A DNA stretch of 64,000 nucleotides, from assembly GCA_964019695.1 (NCBI GenBank), contig OZ026518.1, positions 105,744,305-105,808,304 on the forward strand. The letters run 5' to 3'. The position numbers and the translations under genes are program-made. Each line of letters opens with the position of its first letter. The first letter of the stretch is position 1. Positions 45,657-57,320 of the stretch are shown here, one piece after another. Origin of the DNA: Loripinus fragilis. Its lineage: Eukaryota; Mollusca; Bivalvia; Lucinida; Lucinidae. The notes under the pieces are model-generated. The model was not told the DNA's origin. It did no database searches and saw nothing but the letters and a program-made list of their open reading frames with translations.

Positions 45657-46325
45657 ATTAGTTTATACCACCTACATCAGTGTAGACCTTGCACAACACG
45701 AGATATTTCATGCTTAAGTTGGTAAGGATGGTATAATGCTTTTTAAAGGACGGACATGTTCATGATAAAACGATTATGAGCATGGTAGGCAACTAGAGAA
45801 TTTTACCAAACTTCATTGTAATATGATGTGCTCGCAACCTGTGCATATATATCGGATTCGTAAAGTATAGCCTATGCCAGACTCTCATATATACCAGTCT
45901 GCTTACCACTGATTATATGAAATTCACAATGCCTTCTCAAGTTGGTTTTCACACTAACGGCTTAAATTGTCAGGGCCTCGGGGGTTTCTTTGCTTAAAAG
46001 TTCCCACTCTTATAAAGTCAAACACACCTTATTAATCGCCAAAGACGAAATGCAAACAAATTCGCCGCCTCAGTACACGTGCATAAAGGCAGACACAATT
46101 ATCCAATCGAACAATACGCTAGTGATCCTTGTGAATGTTTGAAAATTAACGAGAGCAAATATACAGCATTGATCATGTGAAGTCTTTGTGGTTGTAAAGT
46201 ACTTATATTGGCTATTCCACGGGATAATGGAACCTACCAGCTCCGCGTAAACGTGTTCCTCAAACGTGCAAGTGCAGACGTCTTAATGTCTAGCCAGAAC
46301 CATTATCTACGCTCCATTCAGTGTG

Positions 46326-46392
46326 TGCGAAAAGTGAAAGCTCTGGCGAGGCTGCGTATCCACGCAGGCTCGCCTAAGCATTCACTGTTCGT
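46326..46392. repeat. Hairpin related to 29645-29710
   Basis: Inner arms GGCGAGGCTGCGT/ACGCAGGCTCGCC; outer arms TGCGAAAAGTGAA and TTCACTGTTCG. Confidence 0.65.
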
Positions 46393-46562
46393 CTGTGTGT
46401 TAAGGTCTAGACCCTCATGTTCCGGTTAGCTTGGTTATGCAAAGGGTACCTTGTAATATTAGTATTGCGCCATAATTGCGGAAACCATGTTTCATGCCAA
46501 AAATGACGTGCCCCAAAGCATTTCCTCTTATTCCGTCTTGTGGCACCTGTGTTCTCCCAATA

Positions 46563-46830
46563 TAAGTAAGAAAGCAGCAAGGATCAGGAATCGATACAAT
46601 CAACTACCACACCTTTAACAGGATACCAAATGGGAAAGTAACAAAATCACAATAAACGTAACAAAAAAATCACAATAAACATCACAAACAAGAGCCAAGA
46701 GGTCAACCCTTTCTCTTCATGTGACCACAAGCCAGCAATGAACAGACGCGAAAGTATGACAAACACGGACATAAATAACACAAATGATCCACAAAAGAAG
46801 TACCGCCTTCAGACTGCACGGATGCGGATA
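46563..46830 (-). mobile_element. Penelope-like 3' tail, 5'-truncated copy
   Basis: AAGTAAGAAAGCAGCAAGGA, CAGGAATCGATACAATCAA, GGGAAAGTAACAAAA, GCCAAGAGGTCAACCCT and AGTACCGCCTTCA match the inverse of the tail at 44300-44560. A short internal duplication of CACAATAAAC occurs near 46650-46680. Confidence 0.7.
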
Positions 46831-47635
46831 CGCGATGTGAGAGTTTAATTCGAAACGTTTAGTCATGAGTGGACATGGAAGGGAGCAATACATCATGCGC
46901 ATTCTCGTTTTAAGCTTTCGCGCCTGGGTTCGTAAACGGATGGTTATACACATCGTACGGCAAAGTGACAGATATCTAACGCGCAGATATCCATAAAATT
47001 GTTCTTAAACCGTTTCCATCTCTTTTTGTATTGAACTGGACTATTATTCACTCCTGACTACTTGCTTTAATAAAAATGAACAGGACAGACTACGATTGCA
47101 TTTCATTTGGATTATGTCACATTTGCAGTACAACAGCCTGATTCCTTGAATAAGGGGTGAAACAAGTCTGCGGTTGTAGATTAACCTAACTGTTTTCTAA
47201 GTATTACGGACAATGCAAATCATCAATTGGGTCGAGTGCAACTCTATTATCATACGTTGTTTTGCAAAGGTCACGATAATAAAATTACTTACCTCATATG
47301 TTAACCCTGATGGACATTTCAAAGGACCAGTGTCTATAAGGCCTGTTTCACGGCCACTATGAATTTCCTTTATACTTTGTGTAATAAAAGTTGCATGTCT
47401 TAGCTGTTAAAACATGAACTGTTGGATCAATAGATGAAGTTTTCTGAGTTGTACATTCATTTGAAGTGGATGGGGTAATTCCACCCCAAACAGGGTTATG
47501 CTACGAAAAAAACTACATATTTATAACCATATGTAGCTGGGAATCAGCCATTTCAAGATTATTTATGGGATATCAGATATAAAAACTTACACTTATGATA
47601 TTTTAAAATATTTATAAATGATTAGTTTATACTCA
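46831..47635. other. Anonymous DNA between two retroelement remnants
   Basis: No feature was recognised. Confidence 0.5.
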
Positions 47636-48448
47636 CTTGAAAGTCATACCAAATTAGTCATCTACAACTATGCGGATGACAACACACTGTCTTTTATTCA
47701 TGCCAACACCGATGTGTTGAAAAAGGTTTTAGAAGAAGAAAGTTGTAACCTGATTAAATGTTTTTTTTAATAATTTTATGAAAGCAAATCCCACAAAATT
47801 TCAGGCTATTTGCATTGGGAAAAGGGCACAAGTCATGATAATATTACTTCTTTTAATATTGACTCAGCTGAAATTAAGTGTGAAAATAATGTCACTCTTT
47901 TAGGTATAAATATAGATTTTATGTTACGATTTGATGAACATGTGTCCCAAATTTGTAAACAAGCTTCAAAACAACTCGCAGTCTTGAAGTGCATTGGTCG
48001 CTTTTTAACTAAACAAGGCAAGATGGCTATTTACAATTCTTTTATTGTTTCCATTTTTAACTACTGCCCGCTAGCGTGGCATTTTTGTAGTACTTCTAGC
48101 ACTAACAAGTTAGAAAAAATCCAAGAGAGGGCTTTACGTTTCATCAACAATGATTTCACGTCATCCCTTCAAGCTCTGTTGACCTCGAAGAACACCGCCC
48201 CCTTACACGTAAGGAGGATGAAGCAAATGGCTTCCGAGGTCTACAAAATCGTGAATGACATTGCTCCTGACTATATTAAAAATTTAATCAATATCAAACA
48301 GTCAAATTACAAATCCAGGAGAGAAAATCAGGTAAGTCTTCCAGCTGTGAAGAGCACAAGGTATGGTCTAAGGTCATTCCGCTATGAAGCCGCTCGAATC
48401 TGGAACTGTCTTCCTAATGACCTGAGGCTGGCCGAGTTCTTCCCTTAG
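47636..48448 (+). pseudogene. LINE reverse transcriptase pseudogene, C-terminal part
   Basis: The first segment reads LVIYNYADDNTLSFIHAN, giving the catalytic YADD, and ends at a TAA near 47767 in a poly-T run (lesion). The next open stretch, in another frame, carries LLGINIDFMLRFDEHV, SFIVSIFNYCPLAWHF, KLEKIQERALRFI, and a conserved LRSFRYEAARIWNCLPNDLR near the end, with a stop at 48446-48448. These are the thumb/connection motifs of many CR1/L2/Jockey-like LINEs. The element differs from the LINE at 26861-28247 (YADD rather than FADD, no C-terminal CCHC cluster) and is older, given the break. It is not functional. Confidence 0.8.
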
Positions 48449-48994
48449 TTCAAGAGACTGCTTCATGCTTGGGATGGTGACATTTGTGGATGTCCTTCAT
48501 GTATAATTTAGGCTTTGCTTTGCTTCTGCAGTTCAGTTTTAACTCCCTTACACTCCCTTTGCTTACAAGCTTTCGCTTTTCGACCCCTCCTTTTTCGCCT
48601 TCTTTCACGTTGTTGCAAAGACTGTGTTTCTTTGGGTGTCTATTTACTGCAATCTAAACATCAAAATTTGTTGAATTTCAGCATAAAAAAATCCCCAGCT
48701 ATAGTGAAAGTGCCCAATAGTTCTCGTCAGCAGTGGGTTCGATGGTTCATCAATCCCCCTGCTGATGTTCTCTATTGGTATATACATTTTACCTCCTTAA
48801 TCTGTATGCTATGATATATTTTGTACATTGTGCTTTGTCTCTTATAATACTATTTTATATATGTGCATGCTGTGATACTTGTTATCTTAAAAATGTTTGT
48901 TTATTCTTGTTTGTCGAAGTAAAAGCCCTTCTGGGCTTATGTTGCATGTTGTACTATAATCGACACAAAATAAAATTTCTATGTCTATGTCTAT
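47636..48994 (+). mobile_element. Second LINE remnant (5' truncated)
   Basis: Reverse transcriptase coding remnants (47636-48448) are followed by about 540 bp of 3' UTR. It ends with AAATAAAATTTC and a short TATGTC repeat (48978-48995). A simple-repeat tail is typical of CR1/L2-type LINEs. No clear target duplication was found. Confidence 0.75.
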
Positions 48995-49199
48995 TCTTAT
49001 TTTTTACTTCTCCAACTTTGCGAAAAAACACAACATTTTTTTCATGCTTAAAGTGATTCAATTGATATTTAGAGGTTATATACTATATAAGATGGTTATT
49101 ATAAAATTATGACGAATTGTTTCCATGGTGATTATTTCAAGAGTTATCTGCCCACAAAACCAGGTATTTTTTGTATTTTTTCAAAGTATTAGGATGGGT

Positions 49200-50265
49200 T
49201 ACATGTATTAGAGATTTTAGATACAGCATTACCTCGAGGTTACAAAATGATTGCTCAAAGTGTCTAGAATAAAACAAAGGCCTTACATCGCTGATATGAT
49301 CTGGAAGTCAAAGGTCAAGGTCACTAATACTAAAAACTCGTCTATTGCTCAAAACACGAACACCTCTTTCATTTTTTGACCTTGCATATTCATATTTGCT
49401 ACAATAATTACATATCATTTGAAGATTACAACAAAAGTCTCAGAATATGGATATGACCTTGAAATCAAGGGTCAAAGTCAAAAATATTCTTAAAATCTGT
49501 CACACTGCTCATAATACAAACTCCTCTTTCGTGCATTGATGAGGTGTGTATATATTTAGCACAATAATTGCTTATATTGTGTTGATTAAAATGAAGGCTT
49601 AAGATAGCTGATATGACCTTTAGGTAAAAGGTCAAGGCCACACATACTTAAAACCTGTCAATTGCTCTAAAAGCAAATGTTTTGACCTTGACCTTTGAAT
49701 TATATGTCATAACAGCGACCTGAAACCATTTATGATATCTACACATTAAGGCAATAAGTGTGCAAAATATATATTATCTTCATCGAAACTAGTAAAGGAT
49801 ACTCACTTTACAAGCAATAGAACCTGAATTTAAATATTTTTGAATATTTTTGAGTTTTAAATATTTGACATTTGACTGGAACACAGAGATTTTCTTGTCA
49901 TCTATATACCTCAGACAAACACTGTTGCAAATATGAATATCCTCCATCGAAAAAGTAAGAGGAGTGGCACTAGACGCCAAACAACCTGATATTATATATA
50001 GGTCATTTGCATTGATAGGACCTCTATCAAAGAATACAGAAGTTCATAATGCGAGCCGTACGACCAATTCTAAATACCTTGACCTTTGATCCCACGGTCA
50101 TATTGGTGCTCTGAAAACTTCATTTTAATTTACCCACCTTAAGAAATCATTTTGGTATATATGGACATCCTCTAACAAAAATGAGAAAGGAATTCACGTC
50201 AATATTTGTAAGATATATTTGACCTAGACCTTTTACTCCAAGGTCATAGCAGTAATCTGAAACTT
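49200..50265 (+). repeat. Degenerate repeats rich in AAGGTCA / TGACCTT words
   Basis: Worn units of about 160-180 bp each hold sentences such as AAGTCAAAGGTCAAGGTCAC (49307), TGACCTTGAAATCAAGGGTC (49454), TAAAAGGTCAAGGCCA (49625), TGACCTTGACCTTTGA (49682) and CCTTGACCTTTGATCC (50079). TCAAGGTCA is the extended nuclear-receptor half-site (SF-1/ERR type). The density follows from the repeat; regulatory use is not shown. Confidence 0.6.
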
Positions 50266-50289
50266 TCATCGTAATCTACACACAATATG

Positions 50290-50378
50290 CTAGTGCAGTA
50301 CCCAGTGGTAGAGTGCTTGAGTCGAGATAGAAGGGTTGCGGATTTGAGTCTCAAGGGTGGAACTGCATATTGTCTGTG
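50290..50378 (+). mobile_element. SINE head fragment
   Basis: CCCAGTGGTAGAGTGCTTGA, TCGAGATAGAAGGGTTGCGG and GATTTGAGTCTC resemble the head of the SINE at 10090. It is cut off by the retroelement tail that follows at 50381. Confidence 0.5.
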
Positions 50379-50380
50379 AG

Positions 50381-50572
50381 CAAAGTAAAGAGGAAGGCAA
50401 AGGTCAGGAATCGATACAAATAAGTAACACACATGACCCAGGACACGGTATGGCATGGGAAGGTGACAAAAAAGCAACAAGAAAACATCACATACAAGGA
50501 AGCCAAGAGGTCAGCCCTTTCCCAACAGGTGACCAAAAATAGGCAAGAAATAGACATGACAGGCAAGACACA
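50381..50572 (-). mobile_element. Penelope-like 3' tail, 5'-truncated copy
   Basis: CAAAGTAAAGAGGAAGGCAA, CAGGAATCGATACAAATAAG, GGAAGGTGACAAAA, GCCAAGAGGTCAGCCC and CAACAGGTGACC match the shared tail in inverse orientation. Confidence 0.7.
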
Positions 50573-50663
50573 TTAAATATGTTCTTAAAAAGGTGTCCAG
50601 CGGAAGCAAAGACTGCGCCAAAGAACTGAAACCAGAGTGTGCATATTTCTTGGACCAGACTAG

Positions 50664-50664
<1 letters not shown>

Positions 50665-50752
<88 letters not shown>
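50665..50752. repeat. (TA)n microsatellite
   Basis: 44 uninterrupted TA dinucleotides (88 bp). Translated frames across it are artefacts. Confidence 0.97.
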
Positions 50753-50753
<1 letters not shown>

Positions 50754-50758
<5 letters not shown>

Positions 50759-51052
50759 GTAAGGAATGCACCCAAATAGATGGAGAGTATCTAGAACTTT
50801 TTAGACCCAGAGGATCTGTCATTTTGGCCCATTGTGGCAGGTCCAGCATGCGAAACTCATCGACTGAGTAATTTAAATAATATCTTACTAAAACCATTCA
50901 TATCAAAAATACAGAGCTACGTAAGAGATGACATAGATTTTCTAAAATATGCTCCCAAAATTGTACCTCAAAATACAATACTGTTATCCTTTGATGTCGT
51001 AAGTCTTTATACAAATATTTCCCATGATCTAAGCATAGTGAAAATACGCTGA
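50754..51052 (+). pseudogene. Penelope-like reverse transcriptase, N-terminal fragment
   Basis: Downstream of the TA tract, DGEYLELFRPRGS is followed, after a shift near 50835, by AGPACETHRLSNLNNILLKP, DDIDFLKYAPKIVPQ and LLSFDVVSLYTNI. SFDVxSLYTNI is a hallmark of Penelope-like reverse transcriptases (catalytic motif A). This is the region missing from copies A-D, so together they sample most of the RT. It ends at a TGA at about 51050, followed by unmatched sequence. It is a dead fragment. Confidence 0.7.
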
Positions 51053-52424
51053 CCCTACACCAATTTACTGCGGATGGAATTCAACCATGGACATTGAGCC
51101 TGAGCCACGATGTCAAGTGATATGTCAATAAAATAATTCAGTCACGTGCTGGATGTAGATTGGTTTGTTCTCTCCCTGCCTACTGTGTAAAGTTATTAAC
51201 CGCGACACTTCGAACTGTCTGGGTGACAAGGTAGGGAAGCAAAGCCTATCTGTGTGTAATATATGCAACACGTCATGTAGTGCTCTATTTTGGGGATTTG
51301 TTGTGTCAAATATCGCATAAACAAAGCCTTCATCATTCTTAGACAGACATTTTGAATTGTCTCGGTGACATAATCTCTTAATTGTCCGCAAATAGATTTG
51401 TTGTTTTAACTTTACCTGCTGGCGCTATTATCCTTGCATACAATTTTTACAGATCAGTTTGTCCCAAACGTGACACAAAAAGATTGCCGCCATTAACCGT
51501 TGCAAACAGTCTGGACCCAGATTAGAGATCAGATCCAACCAAACGTCTGAAGCTGTCTGGTGATGTTTATAAACTAGTCTTAATATTGACAAAACAATGC
51601 AAACTTATCCAGCATACAAAGAGTCACTAGTTTCTATAAATAATTATGCAACAGTCACTTTTGTGATGTATTGCTTGGATTTCAGGGAGAAAATAGACAT
51701 TGATTTTTTATATGAATCATCTACCAGCAGAAAAATTAGATGAAATGTTGGTCCTTATTCGATTCCGAAACAGCAACAAACTTTAAAAGTGTTGTTTGTT
51801 TTTGTGATCAGCTTTATTATCGCGTAAGAAATGTGTGATTACTGCAAGCACAATCTGTCTACACAGACCCAGGAAAGAATTTATTGGATACATGATAAGG
51901 TTATATGCTGCGGAATAAGGTTATATGCTGCGGATTATATGAGGCAGTTAAAAATGCACCAAGCTACACTAATCGGACCCTGATATTTGTGATCTATGAC
52001 ACGCCGAAAGTAGCTATTTTCGGAACACTGACACGTTACGTACACAGTGAGATTCTCTTTACACACAGGTAGGCGTTGCTTTCCTTAATATTTGAATCCA
52101 ATCAGGATCGACCATGTGACTTTGTGATGAGCTGCTGACAATCGTTGTGATCGCGCTCGTGAATCGGTTTGTCCACGGTCGTGTTCCAATGGCAGTATTC
52201 GGAAACCATAAGCTACCTGGCCACACTCAGCCCTATCACGCAGTATCAATCTGAATATAAAAGATTCACAACATTTAAAATAAAAAAGGAGACTTATTTT
52301 TATGAAAATAGGGCACTTTTGGTGTTTGTTGAAATCAGCTGACAGCTCAAGCCCAAACGGCGTTCTTCACCTGGAGCATGGCTGTATGATATTAAGTTCT
52401 ACTTTCGTTTTTCATCCCAACTTC
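51053..52424. other. Gene-free region
   Basis: The DNA near 51125-51391 has a short minus frame without features. A direct repeat GGTTATATGCTGCGGA(A/T)TA occurs twice at 51899-51945. No gene was recognised. Confidence 0.5.
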
Positions 52425-52772
52425 ATCACGGTTTATAGCTAGGGTTTCCTCTTTAATTGCACGACGGTGGGTCAGGTCTCAGACTCTATGTAAAGCTTTA
52501 ATCGGTGGGTTGGTGCCTGATACTTATATGTAGCTGGACTCATCGTGGCTCTACTTGAGGTTTTCTTTAGCTCTGATTATCTGTGAGGAGTGAGCCCTTT
52601 TCTTTGTTTCATCATAGTGTGTTAATTTGACTAGAGTGTTTCTCCATGATGATGCATTGCTTTAGTTAGAAGGCTCTCATGCGAGCTGAACATTTGTTGT
52701 ACTTTAACAACAGCAGAATCTAGGGCGAAGATTTGGTACCAGTAAAATGAATATACTCACTTACTATTTTTG
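52425..52772 (+). mobile_element. Penelope-like retroelement copy D with shortened tail
   Basis: GGTTTATAGCTAGGGTTTCC, TTTAATTGCACGACGGTGGG, GGTGGGTTGGTGCCTGAT and AACAACAGCAGAATCTAGG match copy B. It then jumps to the terminal ACTCACTTACTATTTTTG, lacking about 280 bp of the tail present in copy B. Confidence 0.65.
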
Positions 52773-52980
52773 TAGAAATCCTCTAAGGCTCTTAAGTTGT
52801 AATGAACTCATACATCATAAGTCTAATATCTAAATAAAATATTTTTTACTCCTGTTCCAGAATATTATTAATTCGCCCACTATCAAAAATGACGCCTTAT
52901 TTAGCTTGAATTATCTGTAGTTTGATAGATAGTAGATTCGAATCATAAAGTAAATAGAGTGATTACTTATTTCTTATGTT

Positions 52981-53312
52981 TTTATCACATGTCGTCGCGT
53001 CTGGGAGTGATATAACGCTATGCAATGAAATCGATACAGATTTTCGGGAAATGTTATGACGTCTATAATAACGTTGCGTAAAACATGGCAAAATCTTGAC
53101 GTTTTCACACCCGAAATGCGATTTTTAATTAATTTTAATGTCATGTGATAGATAAAATCTAACATTCGTACTCCTGTATTATTGAATTTATTAATCTCGT
53201 TGCGAAAAAGTAATAAAATGCACGGCAAGCCACGCATTTTATCACTTTTACCCAATTCGTTTAATAAATTCAATAAAACATGAGCACTCATGTAAGATCC
53301 TCTATATCTCAG
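52981..53312. repeat. Dispersed repeat family D, copy 1 (uninterrupted)
   Basis: GTCGTCGCGTCT, ATGACGTCTATAATAACGTT, TTTTAATGTCATGTGATAG, TATTATTGAATTTATTAA and CAATAAAACATGAGCA are shared with 60166-60418 plus 63034-63205. Its right half is an inverted repeat (TTGAATTTATTAA...TTAATAAATTCAA). Confidence 0.75.
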
Positions 53313-53398
53313 GTATTATCAAGAATGTGTTTAGAAGAAAAAATGCTTTGAAACTGATCAGTCACACACTTGTTTTGATTTCTATTTGAAACCAATAA

Positions 53399-53682
53399 CA
53401 TGCGCGGATCCAGAGGGGGGGGGGGGCAGGGGACAGGGGGTCCGCCCCACTGAAAAATTACAAAAACGTAATGTTTCCAAGCAATACTGGTCCGGATTCT
53501 CTGAAAACCCAAGCCAGCATTCAATGTTTGGCCATCATCGGCCTGCTCAGCGAAACATGGCGTTTCGGTGGCGGGCTGATGATGGTCCGCTTTTAGCGGT
53601 ATTTTGATCCTCTCCTCTCATCAACTAAAAAAGTTGTCTGAGTTGGACCCCCTCTGGCAAAAACTTTCTGGATTTGCGCATG
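53399..53682. mobile_element. 284-bp MITE with CATGCGCGGATCCAG ends
   Basis: The left end CATGCGCGGATCCAG pairs with CTGGATTTGCGCATG at the right. Next to the ends are GGGGGTCCGCC and GGACCCCCTCTGGC. The interior has a hairpin with GCCATCATCGGCC/GGGCTGATGATGG arms. Partial relatives lie near 23935-24105 and 30466-30520. Confidence 0.7.
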
Positions 53683-53822
53683 AATAATGGGGCCTGTTTT
53701 TTTACATTCTACCAAGATGTATTTATACCTCAAATAGTTCAGATGGAAATCTTGCTTTACTTTTTGTGCTTACATGTAGTGTATTACCTCTCATATTAAC
53801 TGCATTGTTGAACGTTGATCTG

Positions 53823-54030
53823 ATAAACTTGCATATCTCACGGCATGTGTCTTTATCAGGTCATAATGACGTTGCACTTTTTGAATGACTTCGTCAACGA
53901 CGTTGAATCGACACGGAAAGCGATAATTACGTCATAATCGCTAGTTTGAGGAGTGAACGTTGGATCGATCGGCAAGCCTCGCGATGTCGACAAGCATTCT
54001 CATAAGACACTCACCTAGTATTCTCTATTT
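53823..54030 (+). repeat. Dispersed repeat family H, copy 2
   Basis: A diverged copy of 1841-2160 lacking most of the long hairpin arms. Confidence 0.65.
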
Positions 54031-54273
54031 TAAACACCGTAATAGCATAAGGCAATAGGGTAAAGTTTAGATAAATTGCCATGGATTTAAAAGCCAATGA
54101 AGGGACACCACTGGATATTTGAACAATTCTACTTTGCCAATTGAATTAGTTTCCCTTCGTAATAAAGAATATTGACCCAGGACTCTTGAATTCCCAATGT
54201 TTGAAACCTGCACAAACTTAACGTTTTTTTTACAAATGAAATACGGCAGTACAATCAGACGGCCAGCATGTTA

Positions 54274-54445
54274 TAAGTAAGAAAGAGGGCACATATCAGG
54301 AATCGATACAATCAAGCACCACACCTGACCAAGGATACCAAAAGGAAAGTGACAACTTCACAATTAGACATCACAAACGAGAGCCAAGAGGTCAGCCCTT
54401 TCCCAACAGGAGACCACAAGGCATCAATAAACAGACGCACACGAA
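54274..54445 (-). mobile_element. Penelope-like 3' tail, 5'-truncated copy
   Basis: TAAGTAAGAAAGAGGGCACA, CAGGAATCGATACAATCAAG, GGAAAGTGACAACTT, GAGCCAAGAGGTCAGCCC and CAACAGGAGACCACAAGGC match the shared tail. Confidence 0.7.
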
Positions 54446-55419
54446 AGGTCAGCTAATTAGCGTGCTAAAAACATAACGTTTTGTTCCTTTCACTTTGCCG
54501 TCAAAAATAGTATAAAGGACCATTCAATCAGGTAAATTATTAATCAATTGTAGAGCACCTGATGCTAAGAAAATATAGCCTTACGGTACATTGCCTAATT
54601 GTATCTGTTTAGTGAAGATCTTATGGATGTTTACTTTTAGTCTGGGCGTTTCGTTCTGGAAGCCAGTGAGAGAGTTTCGTCTTGACATAGACGGATATTA
54701 ACCTTTTGAAACCCCTAAACGAGTACTTTGGCAAACGGTGACTACCCAGATGAAATTCTGCATAATATATATGCGGGATTTCACTTGGGTCTGAACTGTT
54801 TCTTAAGAAAAATCAATCTTGAGAGAAAGAAATTCAATTTGTTTTAGAAATTATAACCTTTGACCCTCAATACATACAATTTAAAGTACATGCAGCTTTA
54901 TGGAAAATTCCGTTGGTCCGAAAAGAGTTAAATTAGCTTTATTTCCTTTCAAGTTTCGAGAGAACGTGCTGCCTTGTTTATTGTTTTCTTTTTAGGCCTT
55001 GTTTATTGTTTTCTTGTTTGACCTGTCTGTTTATCTCTTCTTATTGGTGTAATGAGGTGGACTTGATTTTTCCCCACTGATAGAGTTTGAATATAATGGC
55101 GACCCATCTATTACTACACTACGTGCATTAAGGGGCTAATTTGGCCCCAACTGAAAGTTAATTTCACCATATTCTGCTTATTGGGTTATTAGAAGAATAA
55201 CCCTTGTGTAAAGGTTAAGTATTTAATCAACTTTCCGTTGCAATAGTAACAGAAAATGACCGCCCTAATAGACTTAATATAAAGAAATTGCCATTTTGGT
55301 CCATATTTGAGGCTTTGGAAGACCGTTTGTTTAAGAATTAGCCATCAGCACAGCATAATACTATTTTTTAATGTTTTGTGTCCGGATAATACTTAATATC
55401 TGTTAAAATATCTGTTTGA
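54446..55419. other. Anonymous DNA
   Basis: No gene was recognised. GCCTTGTTTATTGTTTTCTT is directly duplicated at about 54972 and 54996. Confidence 0.5.
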
Positions 55420-55421
55420 TA

Positions 55422-56631
55422 TACTGAACGAAGCTTCTAAACCGCCAGTAAACACAACACATTTTTTCAATATAGCTCATTCATTATTAAACTGTTTGAC
55501 ATGATATTTTACACAGTATATTTGGGCACATGTATCCGTCGATTGAACATAACAAAGTTTGATTCAATAAGGTTGTTCATTTATGCGTAACGGTAGAGTA
55601 CTAATACCTGTTTTGCACGTGGCACACGATGCTAAATGATTTTTCGCCTTATGTGTGTTGCATTTTTATCGACAACTATCGGACAACTTTAATTTATCAC
55701 AAAAATAACAACGTTTGGGTTGTATGAGTATAACGTAGAGGGGTCGGGCTGTGGGTTCAATCGAAATAGGGGCCTCGCTGAGACTGATTAATATTTATCA
55801 CAAGGTTTGGCATATTTTGATAGAGCCAACAGATTACACCACAACCTGTTGGTCATTTTTCATTTTTACACTCGTACGACGAGAAAAATCGACAAAAACT
55901 GAGTATTGCGTATGTCATAAAATGTCCTGTATAGTCCACCATACTTTGGTGCGGTGATGCACAAATGCTGCATTGGAACGTCGGAAGTGTCGAGATTAAT
56001 GTGCAGTACACGCTTAATGGTAGACGGATGTTTCAATAATTTTGTCGGCCAAAAACATTTCATCACCATAAACACATTTCTGTGTTCTTTTTGGCCATAT
56101 GGGCCTCCATAGGAGCACTGAATTGCATGACAACTGATACTTATATTACCAAAGCAACACAATAGTGTTCAATAATGTCCATTTACAGCACCAGAAAGTT
56201 CCAATAATACTGTGGACAAAAACATGTCATCTCCATAAAGCATTCTTTTGTTAATTTATGTCATATGGGCTTCCATAGGAACATTTTGGATTACCTGAAA
56301 ATTCCTACTTAATAAAAGCGAAACCCCAAAATGTTCAATAATGTCCATTTATAACACCATAAAATTGGTGTTTTTCACTTAAGGTCCCTGGAATATTTGA
56401 TTTTAAGCGATGAGTTCAAATTTTAGCGTTTGTGTGAAAATGAAATGCGATGGTGCCTTTATACAGTCTATCAACTGAGCATGTTAATTTCAATTTATGA
56501 AAATGAAATTTTGACAGGTTCAGTTTAATTGATTTTTCCTTACTGAGTGTAAATTGTAGCCATTTATGTATCATATATGTTAAGATATTTGAGAAAATAT
56601 TGAGTGGCGGTTTAGAAGTTTCGTTCAGTAT
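55422..56631. mobile_element. 1.2-kb element with 26-bp inverted termini and TA flanks
   Basis: TACTGAACGAAGCTTCTAAA at the left is mirrored at 56603-56631, and the arms continue through CCGCCA. TA flanks both ends. The length fits a Tc1/mariner-sized element, but no transposase was recognised on either strand. The interior holds two tandem segments of about 170 bp (CCATATGGGCCTCCATAGGA near 56094 and CATATGGGCTTCCATAGGAA near 56263). Confidence 0.7.
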
Positions 56632-56879
56632 ATTTGCTTGTGCTCTATGTTAATTTCTCTGCCTAAAAGTTTATAACGCGTTCCAAAATGATCACTTTCC
56701 TTTCTTCATTCTATTTTGGCGGCTATTTTTGTTATTAGTCAAATTAATACCAGACTTTCACACTTGGGCTATTATTCTAAAACAAATATAATGCCAAACT
56801 CTGCTCTGGACCTACGTTGCCAAATACTGATTATACACTACTATAAGGGGAGAATTTATAAATTCCCCCACACACCTGC

Positions 56880-57320
56880 CAAGGAATTTTGTTGAGACTT
56901 TGTATGTTTGCAAGGTTTATATAAAAAGAAATAGAAGCTGTTGGCGTAACAGATTACACAATAGCAGACACCCCATAAGTGGTGCATGGTAAAACATGTA
57001 CTCGTATTAAGTTCTACGTGTTTTGAACGTAAATGTGTCCATAAGTGTGAATATTAAGAAACGAACACTGCTGGAGTTACAGACTACACAAACCAGACTC
57101 TAACTAAGTATTTTGGACAGACAGAAGTCTAAGTTCAACACCCCTCAAAAATGAGAAAATATCTATGGAATGTGCAAAAGTAGAAGGTGTACATCTTCAA
57201 TGTGTGAACAATCATTATCCTGAGTTTGAATATAAAGGAATGATAACTTTTGGAGTTACAGATTACACAAACTAGGCACCCAAAAGTGTTGCGGACAGAC
57301 AGGTGGGAACATGTCTAAGT
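56880..57320. repeat. Three worn tandem units with TACAGATTACACAA
   Basis: GGCGTAACAGATTACACAAT (56944), GGAGTTACAGACTACACAAA (57072) and GGAGTTACAGATTACACAAA (57253), each followed by an ACxCC.TAAGT and GGACAGACAG segment. Non-coding. Confidence 0.6.

Larger units (their letters stand above)
44561..46562. other. Gene-free region with two hairpins
   Basis: Hairpins lie at 45567-45656 and 46326-46392. No coding sequence was recognised on either strand. Confidence 0.5.

Noticed and set aside
50488..50897. Frames with long Ile-Tyr repeats
   Set aside because: Simple translation of the (TA)n microsatellite.
55588..55790. Another tRNA-like SINE head (GGTAGAGTACTAATACC ... GTGGGTTCAATCG)
   Set aside because: The A- and B-box-like words are about 150 bp apart and no SINE body follows; too weak to call.
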